From NCBI GenBank assembly GCA_003049485.1, contig PYST01000178.1, positions 1 to 64,000 of the forward strand: a stretch of 64,000 nt of DNA, given 5' to 3'. How positions within the stretch are numbered: position 1 is the first letter of the stretch; every line of letters starts with the position of its first letter. This document shows, piece by piece, positions 55,074 to 64,000 of the stretch. The notes below the pieces were generated by a model, which saw nothing but the letters and a program-made list of their open reading frames with translations, had not been told where the DNA came from and did no database searches. Both the position numbers and the translations under genes were made by a program. This DNA is from Ophioceras dolichostomum (lineage: Eukaryota > Ascomycota > Sordariomycetes > Magnaporthales > Ophioceraceae).

Positions 55074-57743
55074 ATGGGTGCTGCCAAGCCATCCGCAACA
55101 CCACGGCCTGTGGCCAAATCTGGATCTCTGATTTCTCCTCTGTCTAAGAAGAAGCCGGCGCCTAATGCAAGCATTTTGAGTTTTTTCAAGAAAGTCCCCG
55201 CTCCAGAGGATTCCCTCTTTGTCTGCGGCGCTGCTACCACGGTGTCCGACTTAGGGGTGTCTCCTTTGGAGGATGCGCAAGACTTGTGCATCGACGACGG
55301 CGACGACGGCTCGGGCCAGGACCGATATAACGAGCTGCAGGCCCCCGTCAAGAAGCGCAAGCTGAGCGGCTCGCCTCATGAGCAGCGGCAACTGGTGCAT
55401 GCCACAAGTGACAGCACAGGCCGTGCATCATCAGCAGTCGAGGCGGCATCGAGCGTTCCTCAGCCACCACCACCAAGAAATGGCCGACGGAAGGGACCGT
55501 TCCTCGACGACTCAGACAGCGAAGATGACGGTAAACCCGCTTCGACTCAGACTTCCCTTCAAGTTGAGGAGACCCGAGACGCTGCGTCGCTCTGTGTCGA
55601 TGCCAAAAACGAAACGTCTTGTCTATCAGCATCGCTATCGTCGTCGTTAGCCCCGCCGCCCCCGATTGATCCTCAGCCTCCCCTAGATGTCTCGGAGGAC
55701 TCGCTTGGCAAGGACGAACAGGGTCTCTCGGCGGAGCTCGATGATTTCCCATTTATGGACGAGCTGTCTGACAGCGAGGAATTCGGCGAAGAGGATCGAG
55801 AGAGGAGGTTCATGCTGGAGCAGGCGAAGATCGAAGCCGAGGAAGCAGAGATGGACCGAAATAACCAAGGAGACGGGCCACTCTGTCCAATATGTTCTGG
55901 CAGCCTCGCCGGGATCACCTCCACTGAGGCCACGGTTCACGTCAACAGTTGTCTAGACGGAAATCCAACACCACTCCCTGCACCACCCGGCCCCGCTCGA
56001 TCACCTCCTGCGGTAAAACCAGAAGGATCCTTTGGTGATTGCCCTGACAAACTCGATTCTCTGCATGTGAGCAGGCGATTTGCGCGAGCGGCCGTTGCCC
56101 GGCCTGGCCAAGCAAACCCCATCGTGCTTGATCCGGGCGAGGATTCTGGCCCCCGCCAGACCCAGGGCGGTGGTGGGGCTGGCTCGGCGTTTGCCCGGCT
56201 CATGTCGGGGCACGCCGAGAGCTCGGCTTGGGCCTCGGCCGCAGCGGCAGAGCAGGCATCTCGTGGCAAGCAAGCCTACGAGCGCACATGCCCCTTCTAC
56301 AAGATCATGCCCGGCCTGTCTATCTGTGTGGACGCGTTCCGGTACGGCGCCGTCGCGGGCTGTAAGGCGTACTTTCTCAGCCACTTCCATAGCGATCACT
56401 ACATCGGCCTCACCGCAAACTGGAGCCACGGGCCCATATATTGCAGCAAGGTCACCGGCAGTCTCGTCAAGTCTCAGCTGCGTACCGCCGCCAAGTACGT
56501 GGTCGAGCTCGAGTTCGAGGAGCGGTTTGTCATCCCCGACACGAACGGCGCAACCGTCACCATGATCCCGGCAAACCATTGCCCCGGCAGCTCCATGTTC
56601 CTGTTCGAGAAGGCCGTGGGCCGCGGTAGCGGAGCGAGGGTTCAACGTATCCTCCACTGCGGCGACTTCCGCGCGTGCCCGGCCCACGTTAATCATCCGC
56701 AGTTGCAGGCAGAGGTCACCAACAGTGCTTCTGGCAAGACATTGAAGCAGAAGATCGACTTCTGCTACCTCGATACCACTTATCTCAACCCACGATACTC
56801 GTTTCCGCCACAAGAAGATGTAATCCGCGCCTGCGCTGATCTCTGTGCCATATTGAGCCGCGGCATGCAAGAGAACGACGATGCCGTTTGGGAGAGGGTA
56901 CTGGGCCGCCGAGAGGGGTCGTCGAGGGCAGGCCATGACAACGTCAGCCGATATTTCATCGGTGGGGCCAGTCGCGATAAAGGCAAAGATTCAGACGGCG
57001 CCGGCGGTGGGCGTCCGCCCAGCGTCCTAACGGCCTTGAACCCGCGGACGCGGCTCCTCGTGGTGTGTGGCACGTACAGTATCGGCAAGGAGCGCATCTG
57101 CACGGCGATCGCCAAGGCCCTCCGCACTAAGATCTTCGCGACGCCCTCGAAAATCCGACTGCTTTCCCAGCTGGGTGACGAGGAGCTGACGGCGCTCATG
57201 ACGTCCAACCCGGCCGAGGCGCAAGTCCACATGCAGTCCCTGGCCGAGATCCGTGCCGAGACGCTGTTGGACTATCTGGCGTCTTACCGTGCCCACTTCG
57301 GCCGCATTGTGGGCTTCCGCCCTTCGGGCTGGAACTACCGACCCGCGGGCACGGCGGCCAACGCGGCGGTCCAGCCGTTGTCGATCGCAACCACGGCGTT
57401 GCTGCACGGAGCCGCTTGGCGGCCGACCTACGCGTCTGCTAACCTCGCGCCTCAGCGGGGCAGCGGGAAGGAGGCCATGTGCTTCGGTGTACCCTACAGT
57501 GAACACAGCTCGTTCCGAGAGCTGGCAATGTTCCTGATGAGCTTGAACATCGAGAAGGTCGTACCCACCGTCAATGTAGGCTCTGAGACGAGCCGCAAGC
57601 GCATGAGGGGATGGACCGATCGGTGGCTTGCCGAGCGCCGCAGAGGGGGCATTGTCAGAGCTGTGGTGGATGAAGAGGGTCAAGATGAGGACGTCGACCT
57701 CTGGGATGGCAAGACCGGGAGAGGTGGTGCTGTGAGGTGGTAG
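55074..57743 (+). CDS. pso2: DNA interstrand cross-link repair nuclease Pso2/Snm1
   Basis: A single exon of 889 aa. It contains a PIP-like box at 31-38 (NASILSFF, with N in place of the canonical Q), a UBZ4-type finger C271-x2-C274-x14-H289-x3-C293, and a metallo-beta-lactamase core from about 415 with the HxHxDH metal motif H437-H439-D441-H442 (SHFHSDHYIG), followed by NHCPGSSMFLFE. The C-terminal half is the beta-CASP/DRMBL part (TRLLVVCGTYSIGKERICTA, CFGVPYSEHSSFRELAMF, VVPTVNVGSE). By family knowledge it is a 5' exonuclease that trims DNA past interstrand cross-links during S phase. The N-terminal 400 residues are acidic and poorly conserved. Convergent with LSM2. Confidence 0.96.
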   Translation: MGAAKPSATPRPVAKSGSLISPLSKKKPAPNASILSFFKKVPAPEDSLFVCGAATTVSDLGVSPLEDAQDLCIDDGDDGSGQDRYNELQAPVKKRKLSGSPHEQRQLVHATSDSTGRASSAVEAASSVPQPPPPRNGRRKGPFLDDSDSEDDGKPASTQTSLQVEETRDAASLCVDAKNETSCLSASLSSSLAPPPPIDPQPPLDVSEDSLGKDEQGLSAELDDFPFMDELSDSEEFGEEDRERRFMLEQAKIEAEEAEMDRNNQGDGPLCPICSGSLAGITSTEATVHVNSCLDGNPTPLPAPPGPARSPPAVKPEGSFGDCPDKLDSLHVSRRFARAAVARPGQANPIVLDPGEDSGPRQTQGGGGAGSAFARLMSGHAESSAWASAAAAEQASRGKQAYERTCPFYKIMPGLSICVDAFRYGAVAGCKAYFLSHFHSDHYIGLTANWSHGPIYCSKVTGSLVKSQLRTAAKYVVELEFEERFVIPDTNGATVTMIPANHCPGSSMFLFEKAVGRGSGARVQRILHCGDFRACPAHVNHPQLQAEVTNSASGKTLKQKIDFCYLDTTYLNPRYSFPPQEDVIRACADLCAILSRGMQENDDAVWERVLGRREGSSRAGHDNVSRYFIGGASRDKGKDSDGAGGGRPPSVLTALNPRTRLLVVCGTYSIGKERICTAIAKALRTKIFATPSKIRLLSQLGDEELTALMTSNPAEAQVHMQSLAEIRAETLLDYLASYRAHFGRIVGFRPSGWNYRPAGTAANAAVQPLSIATTALLHGAAWRPTYASANLAPQRGSGKEAMCFGVPYSEHSSFRELAMFLMSLNIEKVVPTVNVGSETSRKRMRGWTDRWLAERRRGGIVRAVVDEEGQDEDVDLWDGKTGRGGAVRW

Positions 57744-58193
57744 CATCGAACATCAAATCGCCGCGTTTAGGCTCAGGTGGTTCATTCGCAACTTAATTAT
57801 AGTTGAGGATCCATGTTCGCTCGTCCGGGTAGAAAGTGTCCGCGACGAGTTGGATTACTTGTTGGATACCGGTTTGGATATGTGTAGTCTGCGGCTTAAT
57901 GGCCTACACCAGAATGATCTCGTAGTCTGTTCGCTCTCAGAATGCTCTGGGGCCTTCCATCCTCTCTCCGCCAGAACTTGATCTGATTGACCTTGTTAGT
58001 CTTTCTGCGAAAACACTCGTGCCGGACAATCTAGATCGCCATCCCCAATGCCGAGACAGCACTGAGATGTGTGCATCTGCTGGGTTCGTTAGGCTCAGGA
58101 TGCGAGTGAGACTCGGCGAGGGCTCATTTGCCGCTGTCGCTTCCCCGCCGCCAGAATTAAAGCGTGCTCAATCACACAAGAGACAGTCCAGTA
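57744..58193. other. Spacer between convergent genes
   Basis: 450 bp between the PSO2 and LSM2 stops. No gene or marked repeat was seen. Confidence 0.6.
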
Positions 58194-58904
58194 TCAGCGT
58201 TTCGCCGCACTAGCGTTTGCCGCAGCCTCTGCACAAACATTCCAGGTCAGCAATTTTGGCGGAGGCCCTCGGAGTTGCCCAAGGTTGCCCTAGTTCGTGA
58301 TGTTTGAAGAAGCACCCAAGACAGGATCGGGATTGATGGAAATGGCTATGCTCGCTCACCTCTCCGCGTGGCATCCTCAAGAAGAGGCACGTCGACATGT
58401 GATGCCGGAAGATGGATGTACCTAACCACGCTACCACGGATGAAGACGTTCTTGACCGCGCTCTATACACCAAACAGGACACGAGAATCGGTCAGCTCGC
58501 TTCCAACTCCAGTAGCGGTCGCATAGATGCCAGCCCTGCTCACCAGATGCGGGTACTTGATGTCATCCACGACAGATACGTCGTCCAGCTTCAGATTCAG
58601 ATACTGATCTACGCTTTTCAACGTCCCGCGAATCTGAATGCTGTTCTTGAGCTCGACGGTGATTTCGACGTCTATGAGCGTTTTGAAGAAACTGTGAGCA
58701 CTCTCGTGTCAGCAATCGATCAATAGCGATCCAGAGACAAATCAAGGCTGACGAGGCCGGATCAAAAAGCAAGCTCCTGCTGGTACATATCCCCTTGGTT
58801 CTGCACCCCCATCCACATCACCATTTGCCTCTCTCCCCCTCACAACCACGATAAGGTCATTATCATGAGCAGTCTTGGACCATCACCTACCTGAAGAAAA
58901 GCAT
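58194..58904 (-). CDS. lsm2: U6 snRNA-associated Sm-like protein LSm2
   Basis: Four small exons: 58904-58891, 58691-58544, 58462-58360 and 58228-58194, giving 99 aa; introns are 199, 81 and 131 nt and all phases agree. The spliced product begins MLFFSFFKTLIDVEITVELK, then IQIRGTLKSVDQYLNLKLDD (Sm1) and NVFIRGSVVRYIHLP (Sm2, with the IRG motif), typical of LSm2, and ends in an Ala-rich tail. By family knowledge LSm2 is part of both LSm1-7 (cytoplasmic mRNA decapping) and LSm2-8 (nuclear, U6 snRNA 3' end) rings. The first coding exon is only 14 nt, so ORF-based gene finding misses the gene. The gene is intron-dense for its size, with three introns in 300 coding bases. It sits convergent to PSO2 and on the same strand as HAP2. 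Confidence 0.95.
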
Positions 58905-60517
58905 CGCGAACGGTTGGGGCAAAGACAATCCAGGTAAAGAGAAAAAGCAATTGCGTGTTGGCTTAGGCAGCCTATCCCACTGGTCAGGTCAGGACGGTAG
59001 GGCGTTTGTAGCTGGCGTTGATTCCTCAGCTGGAACAAGGGGCACTGCAAGGTCTCTGCATCCTTTCGAGATCTGAGGTTCTGAGGTTATGAAGTGGGGT
59101 GGAGGCAAAGAACAGCGCCGAAGAGCACAGCCCCACCACAATCGACTTAGTCAGCCCGAAAAATAAGGCCGGTACGGCTGGGCATCAGACATCGCGAAAA
59201 AGAAAGTGCATGTTCGATTCGAATAGTTAGGCCTTTGCTCGACTCTGCGTTGGGCAGCAATTCACACAAGGCTGTCAAGAGGAGCGAGCAATCGGGCTGA
59301 TATTCCCATTGAGGGTCCGGTGTCGGACTCGGAAAATGGGTACAACGAGTTCTATCAAGGCGACGCCGCCGGGGCAGAGACGGACAAGGTGCAGTGGGAA
59401 TTGTTGAGGAGAAGAAGAGGCCCCGGAGAGCGTCGATGTCGTAAGACCGAAACTCTTCTTGTGTGGCAATTTCTTTTCCAACCGCGCAGAAAGGCTGGCA
59501 AACCGGACCGTCTTCGTTGCTGGTCCAACCGTCATCATACTTCCCGATTCCCCTCTCCATATGTTGTCGTCCCTGGTAGCCTGACCAAAGAAAAGAAAAA
59601 GAATGACACAGAAAGCCAGCGAGGCACCCTCTTCCAGTAAAACTAGTAGACAACGAAGTGAAGATAGAGTGTGCGACGCGACTGAAGAAGGAGAGAGTGA
59701 AGAGGAATCTCCCACGACTCGGAAGCGGGAGAAAAGAACAGAACAAAACAGACAGGGGGTATCCTTGGGGTCATGTGAGTTGCTTCATCCATGCAGTCTT
59801 TCTTGCCTTCAACTCGCTGAAAATGTTTCCTCCGACCAAAAGCCCATGCCCATCCGTCCTTAATACCCATCCATATCCAACGATTCGTTCGTCCATGTGA
59901 GTAGGAAGACAACTCCCTCAGCCTACGGCAGGTGTTTAGAGGTGACAGCCGAGGCTAGGCAGCCTCACATTTTGGAAGCCACGGAAGCCCGAAGCGAAAG
60001 TCCGTCGCAAAAAGCAGATAAATGGGCAGGAAAAGAGCCATCACTTGGCTTAGGAGCTCGGACGGTGCGAAAGAGAGGGGCCGATGCGTATCAGAGCAGG
60101 GGCAACCCATTCCACCACCACCAGGTGGGTTTTGAAGACAAGAGAAAGGCTAGAGAAAACGAACATGTGATAAACAGAAAGGAAATTGATAATTTGGTTG
60201 CCCATTTTGTTTTGCAATCAAGGTTGAGACATGAGGAAAGAAGGAGCACAGAAGAAAGGAGAGCGGGGAGTGGTGGAAAATAGCATCGTCCCGAGTACTC
60301 CTCGCCAAAGCTTCGGAATAGCTGAATATGAAAGTGTGATGCGAGAAAGCAGAATGTGCAATGCATCGCGCTGGGTCATCGTAACGTCGTGGCCAAAAAA
60401 AAAAATAACAAAAGGAAAAAAAAGTAGATGGGGTATAAGATGGTATGCATATATGACCAGGCCGTGCGTGGGTGCTGGTGTCGGGTGATGCTTGGATGTT
60501 TCTGTCTTGTTCATCCG
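58905..60517. other. Intergenic, no gene seen
   Basis: 1.6 kb between LSM2 and HAP2 (both - strand). It is purine-rich on the + strand (59590-59760, 60150-60430), a composition common in fungal UTRs. Frames of up to 199 codons on the - strand are low-complexity and lack domains. It probably holds the LSM2 promoter and the HAP2 3' UTR. Confidence 0.5.
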
Positions 60518-61486
60518 TCATTCGTCTTCGCCTTCCTCCTCTTCCTCGTCCTCGGGGCTGTCCGTCTCAACTTTGGCTTTCTTGTTGGGGCCTCCCGATG
60601 CCGAGTTAGACTTGCGCTTCGAGCCTGAGGATGGTGCCGTCGACGTGGACGCCTTCGCCGATGGTGCGGCCTCGGTTTCCTCGCTGGTAGATTCGCCCGG
60701 GGCGCCGCCTTTGCCCTTCTCGATCTCCAACACTTCGTCCGCCGTCAAGAAACGACCGCCAGGACCTCGGGGCCGTCGCATGGCGTGGTTATGTCGCGAC
60801 TCGTGCAGGTACGGCTTCCGGCCTTTTGATGTCAAGCGCAGTGCCTCCTCAAGGCGCTGCCTCGCAACTCTGCGCTTCAGAATGCGGTGGAACTGCTTGG
60901 CGTTGACGTAGAGCGGTGACTCTTCGACCGTCCCGGATGGCATCTCGGGGGATTGTGGAGCATGCATTTGCTGTGGTGGAATGGGCGGGGCCGCAACCCC
61001 TGGGCGCGGCCCGGTGTGGTTGATCATCGTTTGCGCATTAGGAACGCCTGGGCTCGCGACCTGGCTCAGGCGGCGCTGCGGCATGTTGTTGATCTGTGTT
61101 GGCGAACGAGGCCCAGCCCTCGCCTCCTTCTTGGTCGCCGTGACCCCGGCCATCCGGGGAGAGCTCTGCGTTACGCTTTGGTCGGAGGACATGCTGTACG
61201 GATAGGTCGAGCCCGATGCCGCGGCCGTCGCTGCCATCGCTGCCGCCTGGATCTGCGGCATTGCGTAGTGCATACCCTGCTGAGGAGGAGGGGGCACGCC
61301 ATACTGTGGTTGATACATGGCTTGGTTTTCGTTTGCGCCGGTCGACTGCGGTTGCGGTTGCTGCTGCTGCTGTTGTTGTTGCGGCTGTTGCGAGGAGGGT
61401 GATGTGAGGCCGTTGGCTGTGGCCGAGGTTGAATATGATGAATGTGCGCTTTGCGGTGGTTGCTGGTATTGCGCGTATTCCATCAT
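60518..61486 (-). CDS. hap2: CCAAT-binding factor subunit HAP2/NF-YA
   Basis: A single open frame of 322 aa. The conserved NF-YA core lies at about 189-246: EESPLYVNAKQFHRILKRRV (subunit association, NF-YB/C contact), a short linker, then KPYLHESRHNHAMRRPRGPG (CCAAT-contacting helix and GxGGRF motif). By family knowledge it joins HAP3 and HAP5 to bind CCAAT boxes and controls respiration, iron and nitrogen genes; Aspergillus orthologs are called hapB. The N-terminus is Gln-rich, with a poly-Gln run near 36-43, and the C-terminus is Ser/Glu-rich with a basic patch (KRKSNS...NKKAK) that could act as a nuclear signal, followed by an acidic end. It starts with two adjacent ATGs; I chose the first (61486). 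An intron in other species' orthologs is possible but not needed here. Confidence 0.95.
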   Translation of the reverse strand: MMEYAQYQQPPQSAHSSYSTSATANGLTSPSSQQPQQQQQQQQPQPQSTGANENQAMYQPQYGVPPPPQQGMHYAMPQIQAAAMAATAAASGSTYPYSMSSDQSVTQSSPRMAGVTATKKEARAGPRSPTQINNMPQRRLSQVASPGVPNAQTMINHTGPRPGVAAPPIPPQQMHAPQSPEMPSGTVEESPLYVNAKQFHRILKRRVARQRLEEALRLTSKGRKPYLHESRHNHAMRRPRGPGGRFLTADEVLEIEKGKGGAPGESTSEETEAAPSAKASTSTAPSSGSKRKSNSASGGPNKKAKVETDSPEDEEEEEGEDE

Positions 61487-64000
61487 ACTTTGGACGGCAC
61501 GAGTGTTCAGGCGTCCACAGCAGGCCAGGATTGGTCAAGCAATCTGGCTGCCGTCGTGGCGATCGAGTTCTGCGACGGCCGTTTTGCGACCCTGCTTGGG
61601 GGTGGTGTTGCAGCGAAAGGTCTTGCACAAAGTGATGAGGCGAGGCAACGACGCGAGCGGCGACAAGCTCCACGGCGATAGAGGCTGCGAGGGAGTGTCG
61701 ACGAGCCGGCGCACAGCACAAAAGCCTGGGATGTCGTGTACGCGGTGCGCAATGATGCCTCTCCTTATTGCGATTTCCGTCCGGTAATGTGAATGAAGCT
61801 TCGTGGCGGGCTTATGAGAAGTCGGGTTTGCTGGGCGCGCGTGGATGTAGAGGACGGTCCTGTCGTCACTACTTTGGGTACCCGTGAGGTGGGTTGGATG
61901 TTCACACCCAATCTATTGGATATGCGTGGATGAGCTGGCAGCTTTGTAGGTGGGCGAGGCGCTGCGTAATTGGCTGCGCTGTAGCAATGCGAGCTGATGT
62001 AGTCGTGGGGCGGAGGGTGCTTTGGTGGCTAAGCCCTGGGCTGCTCGGGGCTGCTCGTCTGCTGGGAACAAGCGGGACGGACAGCGAGACACCGGGGCCC
62101 GATCGTCGGAGACTAGGGTGATTGGGCTGGGGCGAACCCGTTGCTGCTGAACACTGAGGTTGACAGGCTGCGGGACGGCGCGGCTGGAGATCCTCCTCCC
62201 TGGACGGCGGCGAGACAGCTCTGTGGGATTCTAAGCTCGAGAAAGCCGTCCAACCGTTGCGGGCTTGCGATTTACGATTGAGATCTATCCAACCATGATG
62301 ATTAGCCCTGCAGCGATGCGGTGAAGAGGTATATAACTGGTGAGAAAATGTTCAGGCAGGCGGCGGAAAAGTGGGATGTGGGTGCCGGGGTAATCGTGGT
62401 GGGAGGCGACCAAGCGACTGATCTGGCTGGCGTCTTCGAACCCTGGGCCACCACTTTTTGATGCGTTGGCATGCATGACGGAATATGCAGGCTCAGGCAG
62501 GCCCACCATGTCAACCAGCTCAGCACAAAGCCCCTCCCACCAAGGGAATTGGGCTGGCGTAAGGAAAAAGGAAGTGGGTGGTGGAAAGAGAAGAGAAAAA
62601 AGAACAAAGGAATAAGACAAAACAAGGACGGCTAAAACTTGATGAGCCCCGACAAGGTTGGACCAAGGATAAGGAGGCGACACTTGCAGGACGCCCTCAC
62701 CTCAGCAAATCTTTTTAAGGCTGCAGCATCTCACCCCCCTTCCCCGACTTGTCAACAGCGCTAGGAAGAGTGAAATATGTTTTCCTTTCTTCCCTCTTTT
62801 TTTGTTACTTCTTATTTATCTCCCCCCTTTTCTTCTTTTTGAATTCTTTCGCACTCCTGTTGTAGAATTGAAGTGCGCGATCTTCTTGCTCTCCGTCTAC
62901 CGCTACTTAGCGGCATATGTATTGCAGCACACTGAACGTGGGAATGAGCGGGGAAACAACAGACTAATAAACTCGAGGCTAGCTCAAAGAAGGTGTGGAG
63001 GGGTTCCCTCGGGCTATCAACCCTCACGACAGAGCTGGACCGGAAGAGGGGAGGGTGGCTTGCCGTGGTACGTTACGGCACGAAAGGAGGGAAAGGTGTT
63101 TCCAAAGTTGGTAGGACGAGGCAGCTAGGGGACGGGCAGACGCAAACCGAAGGTAAAGGGAAGGCAAGGAGACAGCACGCGTACATACCATACACCAGCT
63201 CAAGAGGGAAACCCGTGCCCTGGATGGCGGGATATCTAGTACAGCAAAGTCCTGTGATCGGGCAGGTTAGCATATTGCCTCGCGGTTTCAAACAAACGAG
63301 GCCGCTCATGTCATATAACACAAGGTGGAGGACGGGAGGAGGACATATACAAAGAGCATTTGCCGCACAGTGACACGTCTAAAAAAGAAAGTGCCATCGC
63401 CACACCACCAGAAAAAAGACGGTGACTTAAGCGACAAGACACACAGGTGCTAAAGTTGGGACTCGGGGGAGGATATAAGTGAGGGTGGGTGCAACTGTGT
63501 GAGAGTGTACGTGTGCGTGCATGAATGTGTTGGCATAGGGGAGGGACGGCGGGCGAGCAGGTGGACAGACAACTGGGAAGACAAGAGGGATATGAGATGG
63601 GATAGACGGGAGCGGTGGACCGGAACATAGTGAGCAAGATACGGGAGCAGAACAAAAAGAAGACTTACACAGACCCTTGTTGTGACGGTTGACAGACGGA
63701 CGGACAGACGGGTACTAGTGCGGCCGGCGTCACCACGGTCGTCGTCCAGTCGCCAAATCGAGTCGAGTCGAGTCGAGTCGAGTCGAATCGATTCGAGTCC
63801 TGGATGGGCGAGTCTGCGAATAGCGTCAGGACCCCAAACCAACCAACTTTCAAGCAGCGAGATTCCCGAGCAGAGTGTTCTCCGCAGACAGGAGCAATCA
63901 CCTGACTAGGGGCACGCCCAATGAAGAGCAAAAAGATGAAGCTCGAGGTGATAATAGGTCTCCAGCTTTGAGATATCTCGATGATTCCAAAATGAAGCCC
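61487..64000. other. Intergenic to window end, no gene seen
   Basis: 2.5 kb upstream of HAP2. The first part is probably HAP2 promoter and 5' UTR. No domain-bearing frame was seen on either strand. A TCGAG pentamer repeat lies at 63757-63799. No truncated gene is recognisable at the right edge. Confidence 0.5.
63757..63799. repeat. TCGAG pentamer tandem repeat
   Basis: About six copies of TCGAG, the last ones altered (TCGAA, TCGAT). The unit is close to palindromic (CTCGA/TCGAG). Confidence 0.9.

Noticed and set aside
59213..59260. TTCGATTCGAATAG stretch resembling a tRNA T-arm
   Set aside because: No matching acceptor, D or anticodon arms around it on either strand.
59147..59746. 199-codon frame on the - strand downstream of HAP2
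   Set aside because: Phe/Ser/Leu-rich translation of a CT-rich tract; no motif.

Overview
The window is nuclear DNA of a filamentous ascomycete, most likely a Sordariomycete. Genes carry short introns (73-278 nt) with GT-AG ends and donors such as GTAAGT/GTGAGT, and coding DNA is GC-rich at third positions. The gene set is fungal: an MGCGMS-type group I G-alpha nearly identical to what I remember of Neurospora GNA-1/Magnaporthe MagB, a C2H2 plus fungal-trans regulator, a CDC25-type RasGEF, HAP2 and a DUF3716 protein. I place no species. There is no prokaryotic, viral, CRISPR or secondary-metabolite cluster here.

Layout: 1-13.5 kb is gene-poor, with a secreted GH16 glucanase-like gene (-), a two-finger C2H2 transcription factor (-) and long non-coding stretches with microsatellites and a possible SINE relic. 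From 13.5 to 32 kb lie the RasGEF (+), CWC21 (-) diverging from CDC123 (+), a DUF3716 gene (+) converging on the G-alpha gene (-). From 32 to 50 kb genes are dense: an Smr-domain protein with a CaaX end (+), MIC10 (-) diverging from URB2 (+), TSC10 (-) diverging from SAS10/UTP3 (+), COG1 (+), a peroxisomal enoyl-CoA isomerase/hydratase (-) diverging from a UCH deubiquitinase (+). From 50 to 64 kb: SF3B1/HSH155 (-) diverging from PSO2/SNM1 (+), LSM2 (-) and HAP2 (-).

Exon structures were assembled by hand, keeping reading phase across each junction and checking that conserved motifs rejoin. MIC10 (92 aa) and LSM2 (99 aa, four exons) are too fragmented to appear as long ORFs and were found by reading spliced frames.

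Functional themes: spliceosome (CWC21, LSM2, SF3B1), ribosome biogenesis (URB2, SAS10), signalling (RasGEF, G-alpha), membranes and organelles (COG1, TSC10, MIC10, peroxisomal isomerase), genome repair (PSO2) and transcription (C2H2 factor, HAP2). These look like ordinary housekeeping neighbours, not a pathway cluster. Most genes are in divergent or convergent pairs.

I did not find a convincing undescribed system. The points most worth a second look are the Smr protein's predicted lipid anchor, the uncharacterised DUF3716/His-rich protein and its possible extra exon, a palindromic TAGG/CCTA motif scattered through spacers and two introns, a SINE-like relic near 10.8-11.0 kb, and a few splice sites where the obvious choice is the wrong one.
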